NCBI GenBank assembly: GCA_016699405.1
Contig: CP064972.1
Location: 3,069,501 to 3,133,500, forward strand
Direction of reading: 5' to 3'
Origin: Holophagales bacterium
Lineage (GTDB): Bacteria; Acidobacteriota; Thermoanaerobaculia; Multivoradales; JAGPDF01
DNA length: 64,000 nucleotides
The position numbers were made by a program, and so were the translations under genes. The first letter of the stretch is position 1. Each line of letters starts with the position of its first letter. Below the pieces are notes generated by a model. It was not told the DNA's origin. It ran no database searches and saw only the letters and a program-made list of their open reading frames with translations. This document shows, one piece after another, positions 35,884 to 44,653 of this stretch.

Positions 35884-37320
35884 GTGAAGGTCGAACGGCT
35901 CGATCCATGGCGCTACCGCATCCCGCGGCACGGCGGGATGCGGGTCGACGGCATCGTCTACGCCAGCGGGGCGATGATGAAGGAGATCGAGCGCGACGAG
36001 AGCCTGCAGCAGGTGGCCAACGTCGCGCACCTGCCCGGGATCCTCACCGCCTCGATCGCCATGCCCGACATCCACTGGGGCTACGGCTTCCCGATCGGCG
36101 GGGTGGCCGCGATGGATGTGGACGAAGGGGTGGTGTCGCCGGGTGGCGTCGGCTACGACATCAACTGCGGCGTCCGGCTGCTGCGTTCCGAGCTCTCGGT
36201 CGACGAGGTGCGCCCGCGCATGCGCGAGCTCGTGGCCCAGCTCTTCCGCAACGTGCCGACGGGGGTCGGCGCCGGCCGCCGCGACCTCAAGCTGCCGCCG
36301 CGCGAGCTCTCGCGGGTGCTCGAGAGGGGTGCCGCGTGGGCGGTGGGCGAGGGGATGGGCGTCGCCGCCGATCTCGAACACATCGAGGAGGGAGGGAGGT
36401 TGCGCGGTGCCGATCCGGACGAGGTCTCGTCTCGCGCTCTCGAGCGCGGGGGCGGTCAGCTCGGCACGCTCGGCTCGGGGAACCACTTCTGCGAGGTCCA
36501 GGTGGTCGACGAGATCCACGACCCGGTCGCCGCGGACGCCCTCGGCCTCTTCGCCGGCCAGATCACCGTGCTCATCCACAGCGGTTCACGCGGTCTCGGC
36601 CACCAGGTCTGCAGCGATTTCCTGAAGGTGATGCTGGACGCGGCGCGACGCCACGGCATCGAGCTGCCCGACCGGCAGCTCTGCTGCGCGCCGATCCGCT
36701 CGGAGGAGGGGCGGCGCTACCTCGCGGCAATGTCGGCGGCGGCGAATTTCGCCTTTGCCAACCGGCAGGTGATGACCCACTGGGTGCGCGAGAGCTTCGC
36801 GGCGACGCTGGGGCGCCCGTGGGAGCGGTTGGGGCTCGGCGTCGTCTACGACGTCTGCCACAACATCGCCAAGTTCGAGACCGTCGAAGTGGAGGGTCGG
36901 CGGCGCCAGGTCTGCGTCCACCGCAAGGGAGCGACGCGCGCCTATCCGCCCGGGCATCCGGAGACGCCGGCGGCCTACCGCGAGGTCGGCCAGCCGGTGA
37001 TCATCCCCGGCGACATGGGGCGCTACTCCTTCGTGCTCGTCGGCACGCCGCGCGGCTTTGCCGAGACCTTCGGCTCGACCTGCCACGGCGCCGGCCGGCG
37101 GATGTCGCGCCACAAGGCGAAGGCGGCGGCGCGCGGGCGCGATCTCAAGGCCGAGCTCGCCGAGCGCGGTGTGGTGGTGATGGCCGACGGCATGGCGACG
37201 ATCGCCGAGGAGATGCCGGAGGCGTACAAGGACGTCGCCGAGGTCGTGGACGTCGTCGAGCGGGCCGGGATCAGCCGAAAGGTCGCCCGGCTTCGCCCTC
37301 TCGGGGTCATCAAGGGATAG
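35884..37320 (+). CDS. rtcB: RNA-splicing ligase RtcB
   Basis: 478 residues. RtcB joins 2',3'-cyclic phosphate (or 3'-phosphate) and 5'-OH RNA ends with GTP and manganese. Metal and guanylate residues are visible: MPDIHWGYGFPIGG, the metal cysteine in DINCGVR, GNHFCEVQ, HSGSRGLGHQ, and the guanylated histidine in GSTCHGAGRRMSR. The GTG start has weak spacing to archease, consistent with coupled translation. In bacteria the ligase repairs damaged tRNA or rRNA. No RtcR regulator or RNA substrate gene is seen nearby. Confidence 0.96.
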   Translation: MKVERLDPWRYRIPRHGGMRVDGIVYASGAMMKEIERDESLQQVANVAHLPGILTASIAMPDIHWGYGFPIGGVAAMDVDEGVVSPGGVGYDINCGVRLLRSELSVDEVRPRMRELVAQLFRNVPTGVGAGRRDLKLPPRELSRVLERGAAWAVGEGMGVAADLEHIEEGGRLRGADPDEVSSRALERGGGQLGTLGSGNHFCEVQVVDEIHDPVAADALGLFAGQITVLIHSGSRGLGHQVCSDFLKVMLDAARRHGIELPDRQLCCAPIRSEEGRRYLAAMSAAANFAFANRQVMTHWVRESFAATLGRPWERLGLGVVYDVCHNIAKFETVEVEGRRRQVCVHRKGATRAYPPGHPETPAAYREVGQPVIIPGDMGRYSFVLVGTPRGFAETFGSTCHGAGRRMSRHKAKAAARGRDLKAELAERGVVVMADGMATIAEEMPEAYKDVAEVVDVVERAGISRKVARLRPLGVIKG

Positions 37321-37324
37321 CTCG

Positions 37325-38311
37325 ATGCCGCGCGAGGTGGTCATCGGGCTCAACGCGGTGATCGTCGCGGTCACCGACGAGGCGCCGCGCCTACTGGCGG
37401 TGCGCGAGCCGGGGCATCGGCTCGGCGGACGCGACGGCGAATGGAGCCTGCCCTTCGGTCCGCTCGAGCCCGACGCCGACCGGACGCTCGAGCTCGCCCT
37501 TCGCGGCTGGGTGCGCGCCCAGACCGGCCTGGGTCTCGGCTACGTCGAACAGCTCTACACCTTCGGGAACCGCGATCGGGATCCGGCCGAGCGCGCCGGC
37601 GGCCCCCGCGTCATCTCGATCGCCTACCTGGCCCTGGTGCGCGAGGCGCCGCCATCGGGAGCGGCCGGGGCGAGTTGGCTCGACGTCTACGACTTCCTCC
37701 CCTGGGAAGACTGGCGCGACGGTCGCCCGTCGGTGATCGAAGAATCGATCGCCCCGGCGCTCGACCGCTGGGTCGAGGCGGTGCCGGCGGAGCGCTCCCA
37801 GCGCCGCGAGCGGGCGGACATCGCCTTCGGGCTGGGTGGTGCACCGTGGAACGGGGAACGGGTGCTCGACCGGTACGAGCTGCTCTACGAGGTCGAGAAG
37901 GTCGCCGAAGCGAAGCGCGACCGGACGGGGGAGACGACGCTGCGACGCGGGAAGGCGGGAGGGGAGGCGACCCTCGGCCGGGCGATGGCGCTCGACCACC
38001 GGAGGATCCTGGCTTCGGCCCTCGGGCGCCTGCGCGGCAAGCTGCGCTATCGACCGGTGGTCTTCGAGACCCTCTCGTCGGCGTTCACCCTGTCGCGCCT
38101 GCAGCGCACGGTCGAGGCGCTCGCCGGGGTGCGGCTGCACAAGCAGAACTTCCGCCGCCTGGTCGAGCAGGGTGGGTTGGTCGAGGGTACCGGGCAGGTC
38201 GAGACGCGGACCGGCGGGCGCCCCGCCGGGCTCTTCCGCTTCCGCCGCGACGTCCTTCGCGAGCGGCCGGCGCCCGGCGTGGGCCTGCCCGGCACCCGCC
38301 ACCCCGGTTGA
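37325..38311 (+). CDS. nrtR: NrtR-type NUDIX transcriptional regulator of NAD metabolism
   Basis: 328 residues. An N-terminal NUDIX-like domain (about 5-150) has a degenerate NUDIX box around LPFGPLEPDADRTLELALRGWVRAQTGL, which lacks the REUxEE core. That is typical of NrtR, which binds ADP-ribose rather than hydrolysing it. A C-terminal winged-helix region (about 225-315) shows YRPVVFETLSSAFTLSRLQ, LHKQNFRRLVEQGGLVE and GRPAGLFRF, matching NrtR. It begins 4 bp after rtcB. The nad operon starts 2.9 kb downstream on the same strand with paired dyads in its leader, so that operon is the likely target. Confidence 0.85.
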   Translation: MPREVVIGLNAVIVAVTDEAPRLLAVREPGHRLGGRDGEWSLPFGPLEPDADRTLELALRGWVRAQTGLGLGYVEQLYTFGNRDRDPAERAGGPRVISIAYLALVREAPPSGAAGASWLDVYDFLPWEDWRDGRPSVIEESIAPALDRWVEAVPAERSQRRERADIAFGLGGAPWNGERVLDRYELLYEVEKVAEAKRDRTGETTLRRGKAGGEATLGRAMALDHRRILASALGRLRGKLRYRPVVFETLSSAFTLSRLQRTVEALAGVRLHKQNFRRLVEQGGLVEGTGQVETRTGGRPAGLFRFRRDVLRERPAPGVGLPGTRHPG

Positions 38312-38446
38312 GGCCCCTCGAAAGGAGGCCGGCACGGCGAGCGGGTCGCTCTTCCGTCGGGTCCCACGGCTCCGGCCGGACTCAGCGCCGCCTACCCGAA
38401 GGGAGCGTTGCCCAGCTTCTTGCAGGCTGCTAGCGTAGCGCCCCGC

Positions 38447-39634
38447 ATGGCATCCTCCGAACCGACCGCCGCTCCGGCCGTCCGCGAGCGCATCCCGCTT
38501 GCCGAGCCCGACCTGCGTGGAAGAGAGCTCGAGTACGTCGTCGACTGCGTGAAGAGCGGTTGGATCTCTTCGATCGGCCCTTACGTCAATCGCTTCGAGG
38601 AGGCGCTGGCCGAAACCACCGGAACGAAGCGCGCGTTGACCACCTCGAACGGCACCGTCGCGCTCCACCTGGCGCTGGCCGCTCTGGGAATCGGTCCGGG
38701 AGACGAGGTGATCGTTCCCGACCTGACGTTCGCCGCGACGGCCAACGCCGTTCTCTATTGTGGTGCGACCCCGGTGCTCGTCGACGTGCGCGAGGAGGAC
38801 TGGGGTCTCGACCCGAGCCTGGTCGAGGCCGCGATCACTCCGCGGACCAAGGCGCTTCTTCCGGTCCATCTCTACGGACATCCGTGCGATCTCGAGGCGG
38901 TGCTCGCCATCGCCGAGCGCCATCGCCTGGCGGTGGTGGAGGACGCTGCCGAGGCCCTCGGCGCCCGCTTCGACGACCGGCCGATCGGCAGCTTCGGCGA
39001 CATCGCCTGTCTGTCGTTCTACGGCAACAAGACGATCACCACGGGCGAAGGCGGCGCCTGCGTCACCTCGCGGGCCGATCTCGCCGACCGGATGTCGTTT
39101 CTCCGCGACCACGGGATGAACAAGGCCCGCCGCTACTGGCACGAAGAGGTGGGCTTCAACTACCGGATGACCAGCCTTCAGGCGGCGGTCGGACTGGCGC
39201 AGATCGAACGCCTCGGCGAGCTCGTCGCCGCGCGTCGTCGCAACGCGGCGCGCTACCGGGAGCGTCTCGACGGGCTCGGTCTGCTCCTTTCGCCGGAGAC
39301 CCGCCGGTCGTCGAGCTCGTTCTGGATGTTCAATCTGGTCCTGCCGGAAGGCTCGTCGCTCGACCGCGATGCGCTGGCCCACGCGCTAGCCGCCTCGGGC
39401 ATCGACTCGCGCACCGTGTTCTATCCGCTGCACCACATGCCACCGTACGCGAAGCTCGTTCGACCGGGGCAGAGCTTCCCGGTCGCGGATCGACTCGGTG
39501 CGCGTGGTCTCACCCTCCCCTCGGCGACCACGCTCACCGAGGACGAGATCGATCGGGTCGCCAACGCCGTGCGGCGAGCCCTGGGAGCGCCGGCTTGGGA
39601 GACCTCGCGGTCCGCAGCCACTACGACGAGCTGA
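38447..39634 (+). CDS. DegT/DnrJ/EryC1/StrS sugar aminotransferase
   Basis: 395 residues, PLP-dependent. These enzymes transaminate nucleotide keto-sugars used in O-antigen or glycoprotein synthesis. Family blocks are SNGTVALHLALAALGIGPGDEV, VEDAAEALGARFD, the PLP lysine in SFYGNKTITTGEGG, GFNYRMTSLQAAVG and YPLHHMPPY. ATG 38447 is preferred over TTG 38408 because it begins shortly before the conserved IPLAEPDLRGRELEYV. The 135 bp upstream has no gene. The following methyltransferase overlaps its end by 40 bp. Confidence 0.92.
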   Translation: MASSEPTAAPAVRERIPLAEPDLRGRELEYVVDCVKSGWISSIGPYVNRFEEALAETTGTKRALTTSNGTVALHLALAALGIGPGDEVIVPDLTFAATANAVLYCGATPVLVDVREEDWGLDPSLVEAAITPRTKALLPVHLYGHPCDLEAVLAIAERHRLAVVEDAAEALGARFDDRPIGSFGDIACLSFYGNKTITTGEGGACVTSRADLADRMSFLRDHGMNKARRYWHEEVGFNYRMTSLQAAVGLAQIERLGELVAARRRNAARYRERLDGLGLLLSPETRRSSSSFWMFNLVLPEGSSLDRDALAHALAASGIDSRTVFYPLHHMPPYAKLVRPGQSFPVADRLGARGLTLPSATTLTEDEIDRVANAVRRALGAPAWETSRSAATTTS

Positions 39635-40224
39635 GCGCGGCCTACGACCGCGATCGGAATCACCGGTTCTTCGCCCAGGGGATCGAGCGCTACCTCGCGG
39701 CGCTCGCGCCTCGCCCCGGGCGCGTGCTCGAGGTCGGGTGCGGGACCGGTGGCTATCTCGCCGAGCTCCGCCGGCGCGGCGTCGAGGCGTTCGGAGTCGA
39801 CTACTCGCCGCGCATGTGCGAGTCGGCCCGGGCCAAGCTCGCGGCGCTCGGGCTCGACGGAGAGGCGTTGGTCCGCTGTGCCGACGTCGAAGAGTCCACC
39901 GGTTTCGACGAGCCGTTCGACTCGATCGTCCTCATGGACTGCTGGGAGTTCCTGCCGCACCCCGAGCGTGCGATGGCGACGGTCCATGCCGCGCTCGTGC
40001 CGGGCGGCCGCCTGGCGCTCTTCACCCCCAACCAGACCTTTCGCCTGCCGCTGACGGCGCTCGAGCTGCTGCGCATCAAGAAGCTGCGCCCGGCCTTCAT
40101 GTTCCGCAATTCGAGCGTGCGTCGCGTGCTGGCGCTCTCCGCCGGCCGATTCCGGCTGCTCGAACGGGGAACGATGTTCCTCGGCCTCGAGAGCTGGTTC
40201 GTCTTCGAGCGGATCGACGGCTGA
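39595..40224 (+). CDS. Class I SAM-dependent methyltransferase
   Basis: 209 residues. The SAM-binding motif I is VLEVGCGTGGYL, with an acidic residue at the end of the next strand in AFGVDYS and motif IV-like DSIVLMDCWEFLPHPERAM. The C-terminal part has TPNQTFRLPLTALELLRIKKLRP. The acceptor is unknown, and the context suggests a sugar or glycolipid. TTG 39595 is the only in-frame start that retains HYDELSAAYD, the usual first helix. It overlaps the aminotransferase by 40 bp. Confidence 0.85.
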   Translation: MGDLAVRSHYDELSAAYDRDRNHRFFAQGIERYLAALAPRPGRVLEVGCGTGGYLAELRRRGVEAFGVDYSPRMCESARAKLAALGLDGEALVRCADVEESTGFDEPFDSIVLMDCWEFLPHPERAMATVHAALVPGGRLALFTPNQTFRLPLTALELLRIKKLRPAFMFRNSSVRRVLALSAGRFRLLERGTMFLGLESWFVFERIDG

Positions 40225-40250
40225 GATTCGCCGTCGCCCCGGAGGATTCC

Positions 40251-40991
40251 GTGCTCTCGGTCATCATGCCCACGCGCAACGAGCGCGAGAACGTCGAGCT
40301 GCTGATCTACACGCTGCTGGCCATCCTCGAGCCGCCGACCGGCGGCGAGTTCGAGCTGCTGGTGGTCGACGACAGCGTCGACGGCAGCGACACCTACCTG
40401 GCCGAGCGGCTGAAGCCCTACCGGCACGTCCGATTCCACCACCGCGCCAAGGGGACCGGGCTCGGCACGGCGATCGGCGACGGCGTGGAGATGGCGCGTC
40501 GCAAGTTCGTCCTGGCCATGGACACCGACTTCAATCACAACCCGCTCGAGCTGCCGCGGCTGCTCGCCGGCATGGGGAAGGCCGACCTCGTGGGTGGCTC
40601 GCGCTTCCTCTCCGGCGGCGACATGCCGGGGCACCGCTTCCGCTACCACTGCAGCCGGACGTTCAATCTCTTCGTCCGCCGCACCCTCGGGATCTCGACC
40701 ACCGACAACCTGGCGGGCTTCTGGGTCGCCGAGCGGGAGCGGATCCTCGCCCTCAAGCGCCAATGGGACTTCTTCTACGGCTACGGCGACTACTACATCC
40801 GCCTCCTGCTCGCCGGGCACCTGCTCGGCTGGCGAGTCGAGGAGCTCCCCGTCCGTTACCTCCAGCGCCTGACCGGCGAGAGCAAGACCAGCTTCGTCAA
40901 GGAGCTGCGGCGCTACACCGGGACGGTGCTGGCGCTCAAGCGCGAGATCCCGGCGCTGCGCTCACGCCTCGACGGGGCTCGCTCTTCCTGA
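40251..40991 (+). CDS. GT2 glycosyltransferase, polyprenyl-phosphate mannosyltransferase-like
   Basis: 246 residues from GTG 40251, with a GGAGGATTCC site. It fits the Dpm1/ArnC-like GT2 branch: SVIMPTRNERENVE at the start, LLVVDDSVDGSDTYLAE, the DXD-like metal motif AMDTDFNHNP and GGSRFLSGGDMPGH. It probably loads a sugar on polyprenyl phosphate at the cytosolic face. No C-terminal membrane helices are present. With the aminotransferase and methyltransferase it forms a three-gene cluster for an unusual lipid-linked sugar. A short perfect hairpin (41010-41025) follows it. Confidence 0.9.
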   Translation: MLSVIMPTRNERENVELLIYTLLAILEPPTGGEFELLVVDDSVDGSDTYLAERLKPYRHVRFHHRAKGTGLGTAIGDGVEMARRKFVLAMDTDFNHNPLELPRLLAGMGKADLVGGSRFLSGGDMPGHRFRYHCSRTFNLFVRRTLGISTTDNLAGFWVAERERILALKRQWDFFYGYGDYYIRLLLAGHLLGWRVEELPVRYLQRLTGESKTSFVKELRRYTGTVLALKREIPALRSRLDGARSS

Positions 40992-41038
40992 GCGTTCTCC
41001 AGGCGGCGAAGGAGCCTGGGCTCCTCAGCCTCGGCCTC

Positions 41039-41068
41039 TTGACAACTGCTTATGCTCATTCGTAGTCT
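41039..41068 (+). promoter_or_regulatory. Promoter of the nad operon
   Basis: A consensus -35 TTGACA (41039-41044) and a weaker -10 TAGTCT (41063-41068) are separated by 18 bp. The start codon of nadA lies 93 bp further on, leaving a leader that holds one dyad and a short hairpin. Dyad 1 overlaps the spacer and the -10. Confidence 0.6.
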
Positions 41069-41071
41069 AAG
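41049..41071. promoter_or_regulatory. Candidate NrtR operator 1
   Basis: A 23-bp dyad: CTTATGCTC, 5-base spacer ATTCG, then TAGTCTAAG. The right half matches the complement of the left at six of nine positions. It overlaps the spacer and -10 of the nadA promoter, so binding would block RNA polymerase. The left half is identical to that of operator 2. Confidence 0.55.
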
Positions 41072-41074
41072 TGC

Positions 41075-41095
41075 GCCGAGCAGGTCGGCCTTTTT
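41075..41095 (+). terminator. Small hairpin followed by T-run in the nadA leader
   Basis: GCCGA (41075-41079) and TCGGC (41085-41089) can pair around GCAGG, followed by CTTTTTC. It resembles a short intrinsic terminator or attenuator between the two dyads. The 5-bp stem is weak. Confidence 0.3.
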
Positions 41096-41105
41096 CTTGG
41101 TCCTC

Positions 41106-41128
41106 CTTATGCTCAGGTGGAGCATTAG
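41106..41128. promoter_or_regulatory. Candidate NrtR operator 2
   Basis: A 23-bp dyad: CTTATGCTC, spacer AGGTG, GAGCATTAG. Eight of nine positions pair, with a perfect inner core ATGCTC-N5-GAGCAT. It has the same half-site length and spacer as operator 1, lies 57 bp downstream of it and 33 bp before nadA. Assignment to NrtR rests on the nearby nrtR gene and the target operon. Confidence 0.6.
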
Positions 41129-41161
41129 CAGCAGGCGCTGAACGGGAGCAGGGAGCGAACG

Positions 41162-42202
41162 ATGAGTGCGACCGAGACGATCGAGATTCCCGAGACCGCC
41201 TTCACCTCGGACTTCGCCGTGGAAGCGGCGGCTGCCGGGTTGCGGGCGCGTCTCTCGCGGGTATTGCCCGCCGCCGAGATTGCGCTGCACGCGCCGGTGG
41301 TGGCCGAGATTCAGCGCCTCAAGCGGGAGCGCAACGCGGTCCTCCTGGTGCACAACTACCAGACGCCCGAGATCTTCCACGGGGTGGCCGATCTGGTGGG
41401 GGATTCGCTTGCGCTCGCAGAGCAGGCGGCGACGACCGAGGCCGACGTGATCGTGCTCTGCGGCGTTCATTTCATGGCCGAGACGGCGAAGGTGCTCAAC
41501 CCGGGCAAGACGGTGCTCATCCCCGATCTCGCCGCCGGTTGCTCGCTTGCCGACTCGATCACCGCCGCCGACATCCGTCGCCTGCGCGAGCTCCATCCGG
41601 GAGTCCCCGTGGTCACCTACGTCAACACCACGGCGGAGGTGAAGGCGGAGTCGGACATCTGCTGCACCTCGGGCAACGCCGTCGAAGTCGTCGAGTCGCT
41701 GGGAGTGGAGAAGGTGATCTTCCTCCCGGACGAGTACCTCGGCCGCTGGGTGGCCTCGCAGACCGACGTCGACGTGGTGCTCTGGAAGGGGCACTGCGAG
41801 GTGCACGAGCGGTTCACCGCCGCCGACGTGGCGCTCTTCCGGCAGGCCTGGCCGGACGTGTCGGTGATCGCGCATCCGGAGTGTCCGCCGGAGGTGCTCG
41901 CCGCCGCCGACTACGTCGGATCGACGGCCGGGATGATCCGCTACGTGGCGGACCGCCGTCCGCCGCGGGTGGCGATGATCACCGAGTGCTCGATGAGCGA
42001 CAACGTCGCCGTGGAGTTCCCGGACGTGGAGTTCGTGCGGCCCTGCAACCTCTGTCCGCACATGAAGCGCATCACCCTGCCGCGCATCCAGCGCAGCCTC
42101 GAGACGTTGACCCATCGTGTCGAGATCGAGCCGGAGCTTGCGCGCCGGGCGCGCCGCGCGGTCGAGCGGATGCTCGCCGTCGGGCGGGGTAAGGGGCGGT
42201 AA
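41162..42202 (+). CDS. nadA: Quinolinate synthase
   Basis: 346 residues. NadA condenses iminoaspartate with dihydroxyacetone phosphate to quinolinate and carries a [4Fe-4S] cluster bound by three cysteines. Candidate ligands sit in IVLCGVHFMAETAKVL, ECSMSDNV and CNLCPHM. Substrate-binding blocks are VLLVHNYQTPEI, DLAAGCSLADSI, YVNTTAEVKAESDICCTSGNAV and AHPECPPEV. It is first in the nadA-nadB-nadC operon, behind a promoter with two dyads. Spacing to nadB is 10 bp. Confidence 0.96.
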   Translation: MSATETIEIPETAFTSDFAVEAAAAGLRARLSRVLPAAEIALHAPVVAEIQRLKRERNAVLLVHNYQTPEIFHGVADLVGDSLALAEQAATTEADVIVLCGVHFMAETAKVLNPGKTVLIPDLAAGCSLADSITAADIRRLRELHPGVPVVTYVNTTAEVKAESDICCTSGNAVEVVESLGVEKVIFLPDEYLGRWVASQTDVDVVLWKGHCEVHERFTAADVALFRQAWPDVSVIAHPECPPEVLAAADYVGSTAGMIRYVADRRPPRVAMITECSMSDNVAVEFPDVEFVRPCNLCPHMKRITLPRIQRSLETLTHRVEIEPELARRARRAVERMLAVGRGKGR

Positions 42203-42212
42203 GGGAGGAGCC

Positions 42213-43811
42213 ATGAACGTCGGCAGTCGCGAAGTCGGCGAAGAGCTCTGGAGCGACGTCATCGTCGTCGGCGCCGGGGCGGCGGGCCTCACCGCGGCGC
42301 TCGGTGCCGCGGATCGCGGCGTGACGCTGCTCGCCAAGGCGCCGCTCGGTGAGGGCGCGGCGACAGGATGGGCGCAGGGCGGAGTGGCGGCGGCGGTCGG
42401 GAGCGACGACTCGCCAGCCCTCCATGCCGCCGACACCGTCGCCGCCGGTGCCGGGTTGTGCGATCCGACCAGCGTCGAGCGATTGGTCGAATCGGGACCG
42501 GAGGCGATCGAACGCCTGCTGGCCCTGGGGACCCGGCTCGACCGCGCGAGCGACGGCTCGCTCGCCGCCGGGCAGGAGGCGGCGCACCAGCGTCGCCGCG
42601 TGCTGCATGCCGCCGATGCGACCGGGCGCGAGATCCTCCGCGCCCTCGTCGAGGCGGTGCGGCGTGAGCCGCGCGTGCGGACCTTCGCCCCGGCGCACGC
42701 CGAAGCGCTCGTGCTCGCCGCCGGTCGGGTGGTCGGCGTCCTTGCCCGCCACGACGACGGGCGACGCGTGCTGCACCGCGGGCGGGCCGTCGTGCTCGCC
42801 ACCGGCGGGATCGGGCGGCTCTACCGCCACACGACGAATCCTCCGGAGGCGTCTGGGGACGGGTTGGTGCTTGCGGCACGGGCCGGGGCGGTGCTCGCCG
42901 ACCTCGAGTTCGTGCAGTTTCATCCGACGGCGCTCGCTGCCGGGGCCGATCCCCTGCCGCTGCTCACCGAGGCGTTGCGCGGCGAGGGTGCCGTGCTGGT
43001 CGACGAGCGGGGCGTGCGCTTCATGGTCGACGAGCATCCGCTCGCCGAGCTCGCTCCGCGCGACGTCGTCTCCCGCGCCATCTGGTGGCAGCTCGAGGCG
43101 GGGCGACGGGTCTTCCTCGACGCTCGGGAGGCGGTAGGTAGCCGCTTCGCCGAGCGGTTCCCGACGGTTCTGGCGGCCTGCCTCGCCGCCGGCATCGACC
43201 CGCGGCTCGTGCCGATGCCGGTCGCTCCCGCCGCGCACTATCACATGGGCGGGATCGCCACCGACGGCGAGGGACGGACCTCCCTGCCGGGGCTCTGGGC
43301 GGCAGGCGAGGTCGCGTCGACGGGCGTGCATGGCGCGAATCGGCTGGCTTCGAACTCGCTGCTCGAAGCCCTGGTGTTCGGCGCGCGGGTGGCGCGCGAC
43401 CTGGCGCACGCCGAGCTGGCGGCCGTGGCGCGACGGGAAGCGCTGCCGGAGCTGCCGCAAGGACCTGCGGCCTCGGGCGAGCGCGAGGCGGAGCTGCGCG
43501 ACCTGATGTGGCGGCGGGTCGGGCTGGTGCGGGACGGACAGGGACTGGCAGAGGCGGTCGAACGGCTCGCTCGCGAGGTGACGCCGGCGCCTCCGGGTTC
43601 GCTCGGCGCCTTCGCCACCGCCGGCTGGCTGATCGCCGCGGCGGCTGGGGCGCGCCAGGAGAGTCGCGGAGGGCACTTCCGCTGCGACTTCCCGGCGACC
43701 GATGCACGGCTGGCCCAGCGCAGCTTCGCCGTTGCCGAGCTCGACGGAGCGTATCCGCGCCTTCGACCTCTCGGGAGATCCGACCGCGACGAGACGGCGG
43801 TGGCGCAATGA
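42213..43811 (+). CDS. nadB: L-aspartate oxidase
   Basis: 532 residues, an FAD enzyme that oxidises L-aspartate to iminoaspartate for NadA. It has the FAD loop VVGAGAAGLTAALGAA, the ATGWAQGGVAAA loop, a succinate-dehydrogenase-like FVQFHPTAL and H(Y/H)xMGGI in AHYHMGGIATD, and GEVASTGVHGANRLASNSLLEALVFG. The C-terminal helical domain contains LRDLMWRRVGLVR. ATG 42213 follows GGGAGGAG. Its stop overlaps the nadC start (ATGA). Confidence 0.96.
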   Translation: MNVGSREVGEELWSDVIVVGAGAAGLTAALGAADRGVTLLAKAPLGEGAATGWAQGGVAAAVGSDDSPALHAADTVAAGAGLCDPTSVERLVESGPEAIERLLALGTRLDRASDGSLAAGQEAAHQRRRVLHAADATGREILRALVEAVRREPRVRTFAPAHAEALVLAAGRVVGVLARHDDGRRVLHRGRAVVLATGGIGRLYRHTTNPPEASGDGLVLAARAGAVLADLEFVQFHPTALAAGADPLPLLTEALRGEGAVLVDERGVRFMVDEHPLAELAPRDVVSRAIWWQLEAGRRVFLDAREAVGSRFAERFPTVLAACLAAGIDPRLVPMPVAPAAHYHMGGIATDGEGRTSLPGLWAAGEVASTGVHGANRLASNSLLEALVFGARVARDLAHAELAAVARREALPELPQGPAASGEREAELRDLMWRRVGLVRDGQGLAEAVERLAREVTPAPPGSLGAFATAGWLIAAAAGARQESRGGHFRCDFPATDARLAQRSFAVAELDGAYPRLRPLGRSDRDETAVAQ

Positions 43812-44653
43812 GCTCGCTCTCGCCGTTGCTCTACGACGACGTCGTCCGGCGGGCGCTGGCGGAAGACCTCGGGCGCGCCGGCGACCTGACGACCGAGGCG
43901 ATCGTCGATCCCGCGGCGCTCGCGCGGGCGTCCGTCGTCGCCCGGGGCGCCGGCCGCATCGCCGGGCTGGAGGCGGCGCTGCACGCCTTCGTTCTCCTGG
44001 ACGCCGGCATGACGTTCGAGCGCCTGGCGAGCGACGGAGACGAGGTCGCGGCCGACACGCCGCTCGCTCGCCTCACCGGGAAGGCGCGGGCCCTCCTCTC
44101 CGCCGAGCGGACCGCGCTCAACCTGCTCGGCCGCCTCTGCGGTATCGCCGCGGCGACTCAGGACCTCGTGCGGCGGATCGAGGGGACGCGGGCCCGAGTC
44201 GCCGACACGCGCAAGACGACGCCGCTCCTGCGGGCGCTCGAGAAGTACGCCGTGCGCTGCGGCGGCGGCGTCAACCACCGCTTCGGTCTCGACGACGCGG
44301 TGCTGATCAAGGACAACCACCTCGCGGTGGCTGGCTCGGTGCGCGCAGCGGTGGAGAAGGCACGCTCGCACGTCGGCCACCTCGTCCGGATCGAGGTCGA
44401 GGTCGACACCCTCGCTCAGCTCGAGGAGGCGCTGGCGGTCGGCGTCGAGGCGGTGCTGCTCGACAACATGGACGTCGCCACGCTGCGTCGCGCCGTGGAA
44501 CGGGTCGCCGGCCGCGCCATCACCGAGGCATCCGGCGGCGTCCGTCCGGAGACGATCCGTGCGATCGCCGAGACCGGCGTCGACCTGATCTCCGTCGGCT
44601 GGCTGACCCACAGCGCCCCCGCCCTCGACGTCGCGCTCGATTTCGAGACGTGA
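43808..44653 (+). CDS. nadC: Nicotinate-nucleotide pyrophosphorylase (carboxylating)
   Basis: 281 residues. It converts quinolinate and PRPP to nicotinate mononucleotide and CO2, the last committed step. Seen: ALAEDLGRAGDLTTEAIV, the substrate-binding ERTALNLLGRLCGIA, ADTRKTTPLLRALEKYAVRCGGGVNHRFGLDDAVLIKDNH (read in pieces), and VEVDTLAQ with LLDNMD and EASGG at the barrel ends. It ends the NAD operon. No NadD or NadE is nearby. Confidence 0.96.
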   Translation: MSSLSPLLYDDVVRRALAEDLGRAGDLTTEAIVDPAALARASVVARGAGRIAGLEAALHAFVLLDAGMTFERLASDGDEVAADTPLARLTGKARALLSAERTALNLLGRLCGIAAATQDLVRRIEGTRARVADTRKTTPLLRALEKYAVRCGGGVNHRFGLDDAVLIKDNHLAVAGSVRAAVEKARSHVGHLVRIEVEVDTLAQLEEALAVGVEAVLLDNMDVATLRRAVERVAGRAITEASGGVRPETIRAIAETGVDLISVGWLTHSAPALDVALDFET

